Source: Corallium rubrum
Lineage: Eukaryota; Cnidaria; Anthozoa; Scleralcyonacea; Coralliidae
Direction: 5' to 3'
DNA length: 64,000 nt
Assembly (NCBI GenBank): GCA_964035015.1
Contig: OZ035997.1
Coordinates: 69,420,932-69,484,931 of the forward strand
This document shows, in pieces, positions 10,870 through 22,674 of this stretch (its first letter is position 1; every line of letters starts with the position of its first letter). A program made the position numbers and the translations under genes. The notes beneath the pieces were generated by a model. The model was not told the DNA's origin, did no database searches, and saw only the letters and a program-made list of their open reading frames with translations.

Positions 10870-12553
10870 TATACCACTTTTCAATATTTTTAGAAATTGA
10901 GATTACAGCAATTACCTCTTCCACAGTCTCAATTGATATAAACGCTGAAGAAATTAAAAGGAAATCTAAAATTTTCAATTGTGAAAATCCAACTGCTTAT
11001 CAAAAAAACTGTCAATAAGGCGAGTTTAGAATTAAGCAAAACAGATGGCACACTTTTGCTTAATAAAGGCAAGTTATTTGAACTAGCCAGACAAAACGTC
11101 TTTGATGATGGTTACAATTATGCCAAAAAAGAATCCAGGTCAAAATACTTCGGCACTACCTCTGAGTCTGAAGCTCCAAAGGTGAAGCGAAAGTATATTC
11201 TGAAGATATGCAAAGTTCCCGTATCCAAGATATCAACGAGTCGATAGCATCAATCACTGACACCATCAAGCTTCTCACACAACAAAAGCAGCAGTACCGT
11301 AAACAGTGAAAGGTTCTTGCAAGCAGCTGAAATTAATTCCACCATACTGGAAAAGAACAAGGCAAAGCAGGAGTTAGAAAGGGAACTCACTAAACTTTCT
11401 AAGGCAGAGAAAAGATCAAAAGAGTACCTGGCTTCGAAAATAAAACGCAGAAAATCAAAGGGCTCTTCAAGTCAAAGTTCATTGGGAGTGCCAAGCGAAA
11501 AAAGTAGTGGAAGTGGAGACAGACATCTTTGTATCCAGTGACTCGGACAACCCTACAGATGAATTTACCCCAACTGTTCCCTTAATACGGCAGAATGCAA
11601 TGCAGCCAGTTCATCCTGCAGAACCAGACTCCATACCAGTAGCTCAGAATTTTCCACAAGATCCACAGTAACTCAAGATGACAAGGTTACTGTGGGAAAT
11701 AAGTGCTCAATAAATTATCAATTGATGGCAAAGTATAAACATTATCTTAAGCAAGATCTTACTTCAGCAGTCAAGGTAAATAATGACATGTATGTCACAC
11801 ATGTTAAGGACCTAACATTAGGGGAGTTTATTTCTTCAATAAAATGTTAGTAGTAAGAAGGACCGTAGACTTATCCGTGTGGCAGCAAGCCAGGGACAAC
11901 CAGCAAATGAAGCAAGAAATTCTATGGGATTGCAAACGTGGCCATTGAACGAGAAAGAGTGCAAGAGGCTATTCGAGAGTATGTAGAAATCAAGGATGCT
12001 GTGAATGAAGTTGCTCAAGCAAAAGAAGATGTAATGAATTCATTTGGTTTAGCTTCTTCAGATCATGGTGATAGCAGTTGCTCAGAGACAGATCAGTTGT
12101 CAACAGACAGTGATGGAGACTTGTGTGACTGGAGCAGTGAAGCTGAAGAAGTTGAAACTCGTTGTAGCTAGCAGTTGTGAAAGTCAAAACTCACCATCGG
12201 TACCTTCTTCTGAACATCTCTTGTGTACTTTACGAGCAAATAACCTAAACTGGTTATCTTTCGTTGAAGAAACTAAACTGACATCTAGACTTCTCACAGA
12301 AGAGAGTTTAGATCTGGTTTTATCAAGATTTAACCATTTTCTTGATAGTAGTGATAGTATCACACAAGAGGAGAAGACTGATATGAAGCAGTCCAGGCAT
12401 GCATTTCATATAACGAGACCACAACGTACAAGAAGGAGAGACGAATATGTTGTTACCGACTCTGAGAGCGACGATCCGGAAGACTGGTCCGTCTACGGCA
12501 ATCAACCACGGAAACAAAGAAAATGGAAACAAAGGAAATTCAAGCAAAGGTAA
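10870..12553 (+). pseudogene. N-terminal exons of the PHD-containing repetitive gene
   Basis: Several short plus-strand frames carry a coherent charged protein: NVFDDGYNYAKKESRSKYFG (about 11090-11150), a coiled-coil-like Glu/Lys stretch (11317-11541), an acidic Ser/Asp/Glu region (11938-12171) and the frame 12065-12553. I take them as the N-terminal exons of the gene whose core follows at 12523. They are on the same strand, in plausible order, and overlap the core. Exact exon limits cannot be set, and stops at 11248 and 11541 show decay or introns. The KKxSRSKxFG motif resembles a segment I recall from repetitive cnidarian proteins; the function is unknown. Confidence 0.45.
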
Positions 12554-13764
12554 AGAAACAGCGTCGCATCTTAAAAAAACGTCGAAAGCGTCTCATTGCA
12601 AAAGAGGTAACTCGGCGCTGCCTACTCAAACGAAGATTACCAAAACGTGTCAGTAGAACTCTGTTGAAATATCCGCAAATTGGGGCCGACATCGAAGCAT
12701 ATGCCCGTGAAAATCGTATTGGCGCAGATTCGTGGCGACGAACTGGAGTTTTGAGTTTCACTGGTAACATGCGTCGAGGTCCTAAGATAACGTACAATCG
12801 CATCAAAACCCACCTTGAGAAAAAATACGAAACAAAGTTTGGCTACGGGACAATTGTTCAGTTATGCTGTGCCAAAAATAAAAGAAGGCTATCTGCAAAA
12901 AGATACTTTGGTGCAGCAAGGATTGTTTCAAAACGTGCACATAAAGGATTTTCTGATGCCCACTGGAGCTGCGCTTTTTATAAAGCTCTCGATTTTCTTC
13001 AGATGAAAGATGGTTTGGACAAGACAGTCCTTCACAGAGATGACGCCGCCGATTTCCGCTTAGATAGCACCTTCACCCACAAGCAACGCAAAATCTTTTT
13101 TCCCCCAAAAAATTCTTAAACAAATATACATCCAAACTCCAAGCAACCTCGTATATGTTTCTTGAAACTAACACAACTCCTGAAGTATGTGCTGGTGTGG
13201 TTAAGGCTTCCCTTGCGCATGAGAAGAACCCTGCACAACATGCAGCTGACCTTGAGACCTTGCAAAAGTTTGAAGAAGCACGGTTTTCAATGGCAAAGCA
13301 GATTGAGTGCGTTCGAGTAGATGGAGCTACAGATGAAGGCCCAAGCCACGTTGAAGTGCAGTTTATGTGGACGGAAAGGCACATAAACCACAGTAAACTA
13401 TGTACATTAGTTACTGCAGCTTTGCAGGAGGGAGTTACCTTAATAAATTGGAACTACAAAATGGTTGTTTGGCACTAGGGTATTCCAATTTATTCATTCC
13501 ATCTACAATTCACGGTTCAAACTTCGACAGCAATCAAAAACTGGACAAAACAAAACTGAAAGAAAACCTGGAAGCAGGCATATTGATGTCTACATAAACA
13601 CAGTAAATGGTTCACCTTGTGGAGGGAAGTCAATACATCTGGTTAAAGGAGTGCAAGATGAACTTTGCGAGAAGTACCACGAGAGAAGGGGAAGATTGCT
13701 TATTTTCTTGCGTGGGACAAAGAAGGCAAAAGAAAAGCTGAAAGTTGAACATCCTGACGATTAG
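12523..13764 (+). pseudogene. transposase-like core of the PHD-containing repetitive gene
   Basis: A basic region (KKQRRILKKRRKRLIAKEVT) is followed by YPQIGADIEAYARENRIGAD, WRRTGVLSFTGNMRRGPKIT and a segment ending near 13119. After a frameshift the frame resumes at 13155 with MAKQIECVRVDGATDEGPSH, and after another near 13420 with LNKLELQNGCLALGYSNLFI. The Asp-rich VRVDGATDEGP strand and the later ELQNG glutamate are spaced as in RNase H-fold integrases and transposases, so a DDE-type nuclease is plausible, but I cannot name the superfamily. At least three frameshifts make it a pseudogene. No target duplication or terminal repeat has been found around it. It could instead be a domesticated or multicopy host gene. 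Confidence 0.5.
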
Positions 13765-14632
13765 TCAGTTATTTTTCAAAGGTTCTGGACATACAGAGAC
13801 GCCATATGGTTCCAAATCTTCCACAAAACTACGTATTTATGTTGCTTCCGTGCTACCAGAAAGATTGCGTCCATCCTGTCTGTGCCGCTGGTCCTCCTGA
13901 GAAAGAGCCGCCCTGGTTTAAAGATGGGCCTCCTTCGACGTACCTACCTTTGCCAATACCAGACCCAGAACGACTATGGGGAAATTCTTGCACAACTTGC
14001 ACCGGGCCGTATGTGGGGCATTACCTATCCCCTGAAAAGAACTGGGAATCAGTTAAGGTTGATGGCCCTGAGAAAAGCAAACCTGTTCAAACACCACGAC
14101 AAATCCTCATTGATTTTTTCAAGAAAAGCACTGGCTTCTCTAAGGAGGATGTCCACTCTTTTGCCAGGAAACGTCTCCTCAGTGAAGGCGATATACAAAT
14201 GTGGCTGACAAACATACAAAAAATTCAAAGAAAGTCCAAGAAGAAAAAGCAGAAGAAGAAAAAGAAACAGATTGAAGGGGGTATATTTGTAAACATTTTA
14301 TAATTAATTTTTAGCGCCAAATACAGTTTGTTTTTAATTTTGAATATATCTTTTTTATTAGCCCAAGAACCAGGAGATGGTGATTCGACAGATGATGAGG
14401 TGCATTGCTTCTGCTTTCAACCTTCAGCCGACAGGTAATTTTAAAACTCTTGGGGGGGGGGGGGAGATATCTTAAATATGATATTTGTTGACTAAATTTT
14501 GTTTATTTTTTTGTTTGCAGTTTTATGATACAGTGCGATGTATGCCTTACATGGTTTCATGGTTCTTGTGTGGGTGCAACTGAAGAAGCAGAATTATTAG
14601 ATGTATACCACTGTGAATTTTTCTCTACATCA
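13765..14632 (+). pseudogene. C-terminal exons with PHD finger of the repetitive gene
   Basis: The frame at 13806-14303 (LPQNYVFMLLPCYQKDCVHP, Cys-rich, then a Lys-rich tail) runs into a donor at about 14280 (ggg/gtatat). The next exon starts after tttttattag at about 14362, ends at 14432 with donor gtaatt, and is followed by the exon starting after tttgtttgcag at 14520. The two introns join in phase and give a Cys4-His-Cys3-like PHD finger with [19 protein letters not shown] and YHC; the last cysteine is not clear. PHD fingers read histone H3 tails, so this end may have targeted chromatin. The intact splice sites contrast with the broken core. Confidence 0.6.
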
Positions 14633-16620
14633 TGAACAGTATATTATTTATGTTGTAAAACAGTCATGTGCAGTAAATGAGTACAGTATGTAGTACATAA
14701 AACAGCCATGTATAACGTTTGAAAGAGACTAAGGATTGTATATTTTGTTTCTATTATGTTTAAACACGATGTGTTAAAGTGGTTTCAAATCTCAATTTAC
14801 CTAAAGATGGTATTATGATGGTATTTTATCATTATGGTTGATTTGTCAACCTAACTTAGCGGGTACTGATTGCAAGGTGTTCTAGTATTTTTTAAAGATA
14901 TAAAGTTTTTGTGCAACGAATTGTGGTAAAATCTACATGCCATCATCTTTTTGCTTTAATATGGTGGATTATATTTTTATGAAAAAAACACACAACAATG
15001 TTCAAATTACGTGTGTTGAATAGTTGGACTACTTTCTCAAACTTGCCTTTTCTTTCAAATATTCAAATAAGTTATTTTGGCATTGCCCAAGAAGCAGGGT
15101 GAATATCTCGACTTGCCCAGGGAAACAGGGGGAATATGTTATCTTTGATTGCGCTCAACCCCCTAGAATGAGGGGGATTTACGAACATTGAACAGCGTTT
15201 CAAACAAAGTCCCCTGCCCAAGCCTGGGGTCCCCAGGGGGGGGGATGGCCGCTGATATGTGCATAATAACACATGTGAGATATGGATAGAGGCGAAGGTA
15301 CAGAGATATTTTTTAAAACATTTATTTATTAATAACAAAAGAAAACGTATTTAAACAATATATCTCTGTGTAGGAATTGTTGGTGGCATACATGTTCGTA
15401 TTGTACAATCATGTATTTGACATTTTCATACATTCACTGTACTGCACATTGTATTGTATAGTCTTTATATTTCTAGATGTATGCATTATGATTTATTATA
15501 AATTCATCAATTGGAGTAATGCCTAGCTATTCCTCCCTGGAACAATGTCAGGCATTTGCAAACTTTTTATGCCTGGCAGTGGGGTATTTATCTACAGTAT
15601 TGTTCGAGGTACTGTTTACCTAAAACTGAAGAAATTCTGGTTGCTATAGTCACATACTTGCTGTGGTATGATAAGCTAATTAAACAGCAATACAACTGGG
15701 TTGTCAAAATATTGTATTTTGTGCAAAACGAAAAAATAATTTGTACTGGTGTGCTACAATGGGAGGTATGGGACTCCCATATATTGACTATACAGGGATG
15801 TGCCACTGGAAAGGGGATGGCTTTCATTTTTAGTTTGGAACAGGGTACCGGTGTAATAATTATCACACTTTTGATCTGGTGCAAGGTCTGTTCTTATATG
15901 CTGGCAGTCATTTACTCCTTTCAGTTTGGAACAGGGTACCGGTTTTAGCCATTTTGTGTGAAGCCAATTCCTTTGTCTGGAGTAACCAACATAATTTAAG
16001 GGTTCAGTGGTATGCCCCTGGGATTGACGGCAGAGTGCATTAATAATAATAAACAACGAACACGAGGGGTTTGCATTAATATGTATTTCTAGTTTTAGTT
16101 TCACAACAATAGAGTCGGTCCGATCTGTGCCCCGAACAATTCAATTGGTGTGGCCTTAGTTAAAGAAAAAAGTTAGTTAAAGAAACTAGTTAAGTAGTCC
16201 AAGTGCATTGTGTATAGCCTGCCTACTAAGTACTGGAAGGTCATAAAAGCTATTTTGTCCCAGATTCTCATCAACAATAAAATACAGAGGACCATGTAGT
16301 GTACGAACAGTGTTTTTACCCAATAAAACATTTTTCTCAGAAAAGAGCATCTCAGTTTCCTTCAGGTTTGAGGTCCATCCAATAACCTACCTTTGTCAGG
16401 GCTTGAGCATTATGAATGTCTAATGGCTTAGAAACTGTATGAAATAGCCAAAATCTCTCATCTGCCTCTGTGTAAATTTGGCAAAACTAAATTTTTGTCA
16501 TCTTGGCAATGCTTCATGTTTTGCCCAACTGCTAGCCAGGTATCATCTGTGAAAAGATTGTTGCAACTTGAATAAAGGAGTATCCTTTCCTCTGATACAA
16601 CAAGGTTTACCACTTCAACG
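14633..16620. other. non-coding
   Basis: No gene supported. A G-rich stretch lies at 15170-15245. The words tttggaacagggtaccggt (about 15835) and tttggaacagggtaccggtt (about 15925) form a short direct repeat. Frames here are short and without known motifs. Confidence 0.3.
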
Positions 16621-17307
16621 TCACTCTTCAATCTTAACTGATGAACCAGCTATTTTTGTCAGTAGCTGTTGCACTGGCTCCATATTACTGGTCACTTCCA
16701 TGACAGGCAAGCTGCCTGACTTCTCAACATGTAAACTTTGATCTACAGTATATTTTATTTCTTTAGCTTGCAACATAATCTTCTTGTACTGAAGAACTCC
16801 ATAATGGTATGGCTTTCTAAAAGGTATGCCATCTGGTAAACCCTCAACTTTGTAACCACCTTTTAGATAAGAAACTCTGCTTGGTTTCCCAACAGCTTCA
16901 CCTAAAAAACACAAAACATTACAAATTTTCAGGGACTAAATTAAACTAAGATACCATGTACCTACTGATTGTGAACTATATAATGATAATTGCGAGACAA
17001 AGTGTATAATGCCCATTCTTTTGTCTAGTGCCAGATACGACCCCTTTATTTAACAATTAGACAACAAGCCCGAGTTTTCTATGAGCGAATAGTCAATGAG
17101 ACGACGCCAAGTTGACTATCGCTCATAGAAAACGAGGGCGAGTAGTATAAATTTACCAGCAAAAGTTAAATAAATTCTCGACCATAACATATTCTTTGAG
17201 GCTCGTTTAATACATTTTTTAACTGCCAACAACAAATGTTCAACCGTCATTTCGGACATCTCCTTCGCCCATACAGCAACTGATGGAAAAGTAAAGTTTT
17301 CTTGCAT
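16621..17307 (-). CDS. two-exon gene with one GTF2I-type repeat
   Basis: Exon 1 runs from ATG at 17307 to 17157 and ends at donor G/gtaaat. Exon 2 runs from 16901, after the acceptor tttttttag, to the TGA at 16621. The junction preserves phase and joins LTFAG to GEAVGKPSRV. The predicted product is about 143 aa. Exon 2 has VEGLPDGIPFRKPYHYGVLQ, which matches the hallmark of the GTF2I repeat, the DNA-binding module of TFII-I family proteins (typically VEGLP-GIPFRRPS-YGI). Single GTF2I repeats also occur in transposon-derived genes. No frame damage is seen. The function beyond nucleic-acid binding is inference, and a longer gene with further 5' exons is possible. Confidence 0.62.
17068..17145. 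repeat. long hairpin inside the GTF2I gene intron
   Basis: gagttttctatgagcgaata at about 17071 is answered by tatcgctcatagaaaac at about 17117. This gives a stem of about 28 bp with one bulge and two mismatches and a loop of about 20 nt. It lies wholly within the intron between 17157 and 16901. Confidence 0.7.
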
Positions 17308-18855
17308 AATTTAGCATATATTTTCATGTACAATATTGAAACAATATATATCCACTCATTTGATTTGCAAAGGTGACAAAAAGTTGAAAGAAACATTCAA
17401 TTTAGCATATAGTTTACATCACGAAATCTTGTCATCAGCAAGCGTAATTTTGAAATGTGTTTTATTTGCAGTTATTTCGTTTCAAACGAACACAGATAAA
17501 CAATTTAACGCTAACCATTTTGTAGCCGTTTATGGTTTCTGTATAACGTATTGCTTCGCCTAAATGTTCAATTTCTTCTTTCATTTACCCACTCCGTTAT
17601 AATTTCGGCGCCATTGTTGCTTAACAGAACAACCGCTGGCTCTAATGATCATTGTTCGTGCTTTACTATGCATTTTGTCGTTGGTCATTTTTTTAAAGAA
17701 TGACTTTCATTGGTTTATCCCAAAGGTTTATATCACCAATTATAAACTCCTGCCATAGTCAATGAAATTCGAGGATTTGCATTATAAACTTGTAAATTTA
17801 TAATAACTATTATTTTCCTGTCTATAACACCAGATGAAATGATTTTACAAATCAAATATACAACCCACAGCAATCAAATAGGCAGCAATGAGTTACTACC
17901 ATACCATGATGTATGGCAAATCATAGCTCCTTTTATACTTTAGCCAGCAATAAATTACCCTGGTCCCAGAGGTCCTACGCCACCCGCTCCCCCCCCCCCC
18001 CCCCCGACATGCTGAAAGCGGCGAGAGAACCTCTGGTCGAAGATGCAACCAATCTCACTTTCATGTTGTAGTAATCTAATTAAAACCCCACCAATAAAAA
18101 CGCTTGCCGCTAAAAGGCTAATTAGCAACTAGGGAGTGGTGGGTTGCGTTCATATAATTGCCACTTGACAAAGAATCCTTCTGTGATTATGCAGAACGTA
18201 TGCAAGGAAACTCCTCGGAAATCTGGCAACCCTTATCCACCAAATACATTGTGCTCATCTTTGCCATTGTATTTAGCTATGGCGCTCAATGTGTCTTAAA
18301 ATTGATTTAGTCATTTTGTGTGTACTCTAATTTTAAAAATAGCCTCATTTTCGGAATAGGAGCTCATTTTCGGAATACGAGCTCATTTTGAATGTGAACT
18401 CATTTTGAATATGACGTGTTCATGTTCCATGAACCCACAGACGCAATTCATTTACACATGTTTTGAGACACATGGAGCAGGGACATCCGAAACTGACTAT
18501 GCAGTGGTTCATCAGGGTTTACGGACATGGTTAGCCAGGGTTTACCGACGGCAAAATCTCAACTGGCAAAGAAGGGGTTGACGATCCCCAGCCTGACTGG
18601 TTTTCGGCTGAGAGTATCAAGAATGACGTGGAAGGTCGACCGGTGCGGTTAGTTACAGGATGGCTTTATAGTACCGTAGCCCTTTATTTGATCCAGGAAA
18701 GTGGAACTACGAGCAACTCATGGCTAAATCAAAGAGAATATATGAAGTGAAGGCATGTAAAAACCAACCAGAATCCAGCTGATGTTAAAAACAGAGGTTG
18801 TGAAGGAGACAAGCTACCTGAGATTTGGCTGAAGGGGCCAGAGTTTCTTTTATTT
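17308..18855. other. non-coding with poly-C tract
   Basis: No gene supported. A run of about 18 C lies at 17988-18005. Between 18350 and 18410 the word gagctcattttcggaata is repeated in degenerate form. The region at 18480-18760 looks exon-like in base composition, but no motif supports a gene. Confidence 0.3.
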
Positions 18856-18956
18856 TTTCGGTTTGTGTTTGCGTTTGCGTTTGCGTTTGCGTTTGCGTTT
18901 GCGTTTGCGTTTGCGTTTGCGTTTGCGTTTGCGTTTGTGTTTGCGTTTGTTCTTTT
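18856..18956. repeat. (TTTGCG)n hexamer microsatellite
   Basis: About sixteen near-perfect copies of tttgcg. It reads as a Gln/Thr repeat on the minus strand and Leu/Arg on the plus strand, but neither frame has support as a gene. Confidence 0.95.
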
Positions 18957-20278
18957 GTTTCAGTACATTGGGCTCGTTCAAAAAAACTGAGGCCGCTATG
19001 ACACTTGCAAAAGGTTTCCACTCTTCCTTTTCAGATTCTTTAACATCATCAATATAATGCGAAACTCATTATATTGGCCCATTCTAATTTAGAATCGCAA
19101 GCTGCAGTCATAATGTCCTAGGAGGAAAAAAACATTAAGTTAGACTTCAGTTACTACTTTAACTAGCCTTTGGGAATAAGGCGTGTCCAAATGTGCAAGG
19201 TAAGAGTGCCCATATATAGGTTTGTATCCCGCAAAAGAAATATGAGAAACTATAAATATAGACTGGAAAAGAGAGTTACTTATAGTACTTCTAAAAACAG
19301 CTAATCCAGACTTCACCTATTGAATTAGTTTTCTTTCGTAGCCTATTTGGTCTTTAGTATTTTATTTAGGCTAGCGTCAGTTCATTTTATTATTAAAGAT
19401 TTCGGACAGGAATGAATTAAAAAATTCAATGAGTTCTATGCAAAATGTGTTAAGCATATGTAGTGTTTATTAATTCTGTACATTAGTAGTTACTCAGAAC
19501 CAGGCATTAAATAAATACTGCACTAACTCATTTTGGCCAAAAAATTACACAAATTGCCATAAAATATCACAGTTTTTTTAATCTCCACAATACTTGGCAG
19601 GATGGTGGATACAGCTGAGTAATATTTTTTTCACCTGATAGGTTTCCATGGAAACGGTCACGTGACTTTATAAATAAAATTATTGTGCAACCCTTTTTTG
19701 TGGGGCATAAATTTGATAACAATATACAGAAATTTGTTAAATTTTGCAAAATAATCATAGTTGATAGCCCAGATTTATAGAACTAATTGGAATGGATAAA
19801 AGTTTTGAAATGAAATGAAACAGATTAAATTAATTACGCTAGATTTTCGAGTTTATTTCAATATTTGCATGAACGATGTGGTCGGTATACAACCATTCCA
19901 ATTATAATGACAATACTTGAAGTTAGCTGAACTGATTATAAAATATGTACAGAATCTGTTGATTGGTCAAACTCGCAAGTATTTTTTCAGTACGGAAGGT
20001 GAAAATTTATATGGTGGTTACACACTGAATAGGCAAAATACTTTAGTAAAATGCACTCACCAATCATCTTTCTGTGAAGTTCAAAGATGAAATGATAGTT
20101 TACATAAATGAAATATAATTGTAAGAGAAAACTATAGAAAATGTCAACAAAAATGTCCTTAAACTTCGAGGTGATCTTTTTGTCTGCCATTTTGAATTTT
20201 AGCTTGTTACCAAGACAATGCTCGTTCCCATGTATTAATAAAAGTTTACTGATTTTCAAGGGATGCGAGTATTAGAGA
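18957..20278. other. non-coding
   Basis: AT-rich sequence. A small perfect stem, aatataatg/cattatatt, lies at about 19050-19074. No gene or known repeat supported. Confidence 0.3.
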
Positions 20279-21505
20279 TGTACAAATCCGATCCGAATCC
20301 AATCGGATCGGATTCGTTCGAATTCGGAGTGATAAATTCAAATTTTGGATCGGGTCGGATTAGAAAAGTTGTTCGGTAGTTGGATCGAATCGGATTGGAA
20401 AAGTTGTATGGCAGTCGGATATGATCGGATTACGATTCACGAATTTGAAACAAAACCTTACTGCCGACGAGTGCTGACTGCTGAGAGATTAATCCTATTT
20501 GTTAACATAATTGACGTGCTTCTGTTGTGTTTATGGTTTCTTATTACCTACCTATTATAGTTTTTTTTGATGAGTGATGACTGAACTATTTCCTTTGGTA
20601 ACAACATACACTTGAAGACGTCAACATTGAACATTCATTAATTGTTTCACTTTGAAGTTGAACGGGAGTGGAGAGTTTCGCGTTTAATCAGCCACAGTTC
20701 TGTTGAACATGGCCGAAGCTGAATACACTAGCAATAATTATCCTAAACTTTCGTGAGAAAAAGTAGAAAAACTCTAACGAGAAGAAAAGCATCTAATTGC
20801 GCATCCATTGAATCAGCTGGCAAGAAAAAACCTCTGTTGGAAGAAATTTGGGTTTCCAAAGGTTTCCAAACGAAACCGTTTATGAAGATCTCGCTGCCTG
20901 TTCCGAATGCAAAACGATTTACAAGTACAGTTCTGCCAAATTAAATGCTCAACTAAACCAGCATAATATTTGTTCCACGTTAAAGCTATCCAAAGGGCAA
21001 ACAACACTTAAATTCTCCTCGACAGTTGAAGACAAGCTGCCGGTGAAGATAACCGAAGCCGAGAAGGAATCGTTACAAATCGACGCCATTGACGCAGCAG
21101 CCTTGGGCTTCAGACAGGGGTCAAGCTTTCAAGCTTTCGAAAACACGACATTGAACAGTTGCTCAAAACAGCAGCAAGGCTTGGTGCAAAGTATAGTGGA
21201 GACCTTGACTTGACCGAACATACTGTGGACAGAACCACCCGTACTCTCGCAATTATCTTCCCAAACGCCACGAAGCGATTCGAAAGAAACTGTTAGATGT
21301 TTTAAACAGTGACCTGTTCTGCACTACGACTGATCTTTGGAGTGAAAAGTACACTGGAATTATAAAATAAAATAATAAAATAGGAATTACGAAACATTCG
21401 ACTTGATTGAAAAGGGTATGATTTCAGTTCGGATCGGATCGGCATGTTTTATTGACGTCGGATCGGATAGGATCCGGATACAAATTTTTCGGATCGGATT
21501 CTAAC
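20279..21505 (+). mobile_element. hAT element remnant with cggatcgg subterminal repeats
   Basis: The left end, tagagatgtacaaatccgatccg, and the right end, cggatcggattctaaccctg, form an imperfect inverted pair. Many copies of cggatcggat lie just inside both ends, as in several hAT families. The interior holds a BED-finger transposase fragment. Another end-like fragment (gtgcatcggattggatccga) follows at 21742. No clean 8-bp target duplication is seen, so the ends are approximate. Confidence 0.6.
20754..21360 (+). pseudogene. hAT transposase N-terminal fragment (BED finger)
   Basis: Frames at 20754 and 20848 carry KKKPLLEEIWVSKGFQ, then NETVYEDLAACSECKTIYKY and LNAQLNQHNICSTLK, which fits a BED-type zinc finger (Cys-x2-Cys followed by His and Cys). 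Further on, in a shifted frame, comes LDVLNSDLFCTTTDLWSEKY, matching the start of the hAT catalytic core (the T-x-D-x-W segment with the first catalytic Asp). The rest of the core and the C-terminal dimerisation region are missing after about 21360. It is a truncated, frameshifted fragment. Confidence 0.65.
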
Positions 21506-21793
21506 CCTGTCTGGGGTCTCAGAATTTTTTTGAGTAATTGAGGTTGACGAACGTCCAAACACGTCTTCTTTCCCTACCTAGTGTAAAGGCATTGTTTTCT
21601 TTCGAGTCAATTTCGTAATGTTCATTGCCAACAATAGGTTCTCAAATCTTGACATATTTTCTCCATGAAAACGTCGGTAGTGCAGCCATGGCCGTTTCGA
21701 TTCCTTTTGGAATCTTCGTCGCCAACGTCTATACTCGCTAGAGGTGTGCATCGGATTGGATCCGATTGGACAGTTAGAATCCGATAATTGATT

Positions 21794-21866
21794 AATGATC
21801 GAAATCCGAACCTACAACCTAATAACTGGTTGGATGCTCTAACCATTGAGCCACTGAGGCTCAGAT
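21794..21866 (-). repeat. tRNA-like sequence (SINE head or tRNA pseudogene)
   Basis: On the minus strand: a box-A-like tggctcaatggttagagc, an anticodon-arm-like caacc/ggttg stem with gtt in an 8-nt loop, and a box-B-like ggttcggatttc. A real tRNA would have a 7-nt anticodon loop and a closed acceptor stem, which I do not see. It is therefore a tRNA-derived SINE head or pseudogene. It sits directly before the gypsy gag fragment. Confidence 0.45.
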
Positions 21867-21869
21867 AGT

Positions 21870-22545
21870 AGCAGAGCCAGATGGAGAGGAAGAGGCATTC
21901 AGGAGAGCAGAAAAAGCTTTAAGAGAATATTTCACGCTGCAAAAAAATAATCTCCTCGAATTCGAAGTCTACAAATTTCGCCAAGCTAAGCAACTCCCAG
22001 GAGAAGACATTTATGCATATCATACTAGATTGAAGGAACTGCGAAGTTGTGTGAATTCCATGATGAGAAATAAGAAATACAGACCATAATAAAGACATAA
22101 AGATCATCCAGAATGGCATCTCGTCGGAGCTTAGAAGAAACGTGTTAACAGATCCCGCAATTACGATAGAGAAATTCCTGCAGATTGCAAAAGCTATGGA
22201 AGTATCCGATATTTCAAGCCGAGGGAATCGAAAGTGCTAATCAAGTGACAAAGAAATTTTACCCCCATGAGAGAAAACGACAGTCAACTACTGAAGTCGA
22301 AGCGTCGCTTTTGTGGTTATCAACACGTTCCCGGCAAACAGAACTGTCCTGCCTATGTATGGCAAGCAATGTCGAAGATGCCAAAAATGTAATCATTTTA
22401 GGGCTTGTTGCAACGATAAACGAGAAGAGTCGAAGCCAACTCCCTTGAAGCGAAACGAGAAGTCAACTCCCTTGAAGCGAAACGATCAATCAACAGCTAA
22501 ACCCTCGAGATACTGTTCAGTAAATAAATTATACGAGGATAAATT
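21870..22545 (+). pseudogene. gag: Ty3/gypsy gag fragment with zinc knuckle
   Basis: The first frame carries a typical gypsy Gag segment: REYFTLQKNNLLEFEVYKFR, GEDIYAYHTRLKELRSC. Stops follow at about 22088, and then, with frameshifts, a Cys-rich nucleic-acid-binding region: FCGYQHVPGKQNCPAY and GKQCRRCQKCNHFRACC. The Pro/Lys-rich tail ends with SVNKLYED at about 22535. The linker and protease that should follow are found on the far side of the 14.6-kb inverted-repeat element, at 37341-37941. No long terminal repeat was recognised. Confidence 0.75.
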
Positions 22546-22674
22546 ACTGATCTCCATATACTGGCTTGCTCATCCGGCTCCAAAAATTCTTACTCTTAAG
22601 CCCGCAAAGAGTACTGGACAGGGAGTAGTAACATGGCGGATGTGACTTCAAAATTTTGACTGCTGGACAGTAGC

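Noticed and set aside
17985..18010. Poly-C tract as a regulatory G-quadruplex
   Set aside because: A single C run without the four-tract spacing; more likely a simple repeat.
18785..19057. Frames encoding (Gln-Thr)n or (Leu-Arg)n
   Set aside because: They merely translate the tttgcg microsatellite.
21794..21866. Functional tRNA gene
   Set aside because: Anticodon loop of 8 nt, no closed acceptor stem, and degenerate box B.
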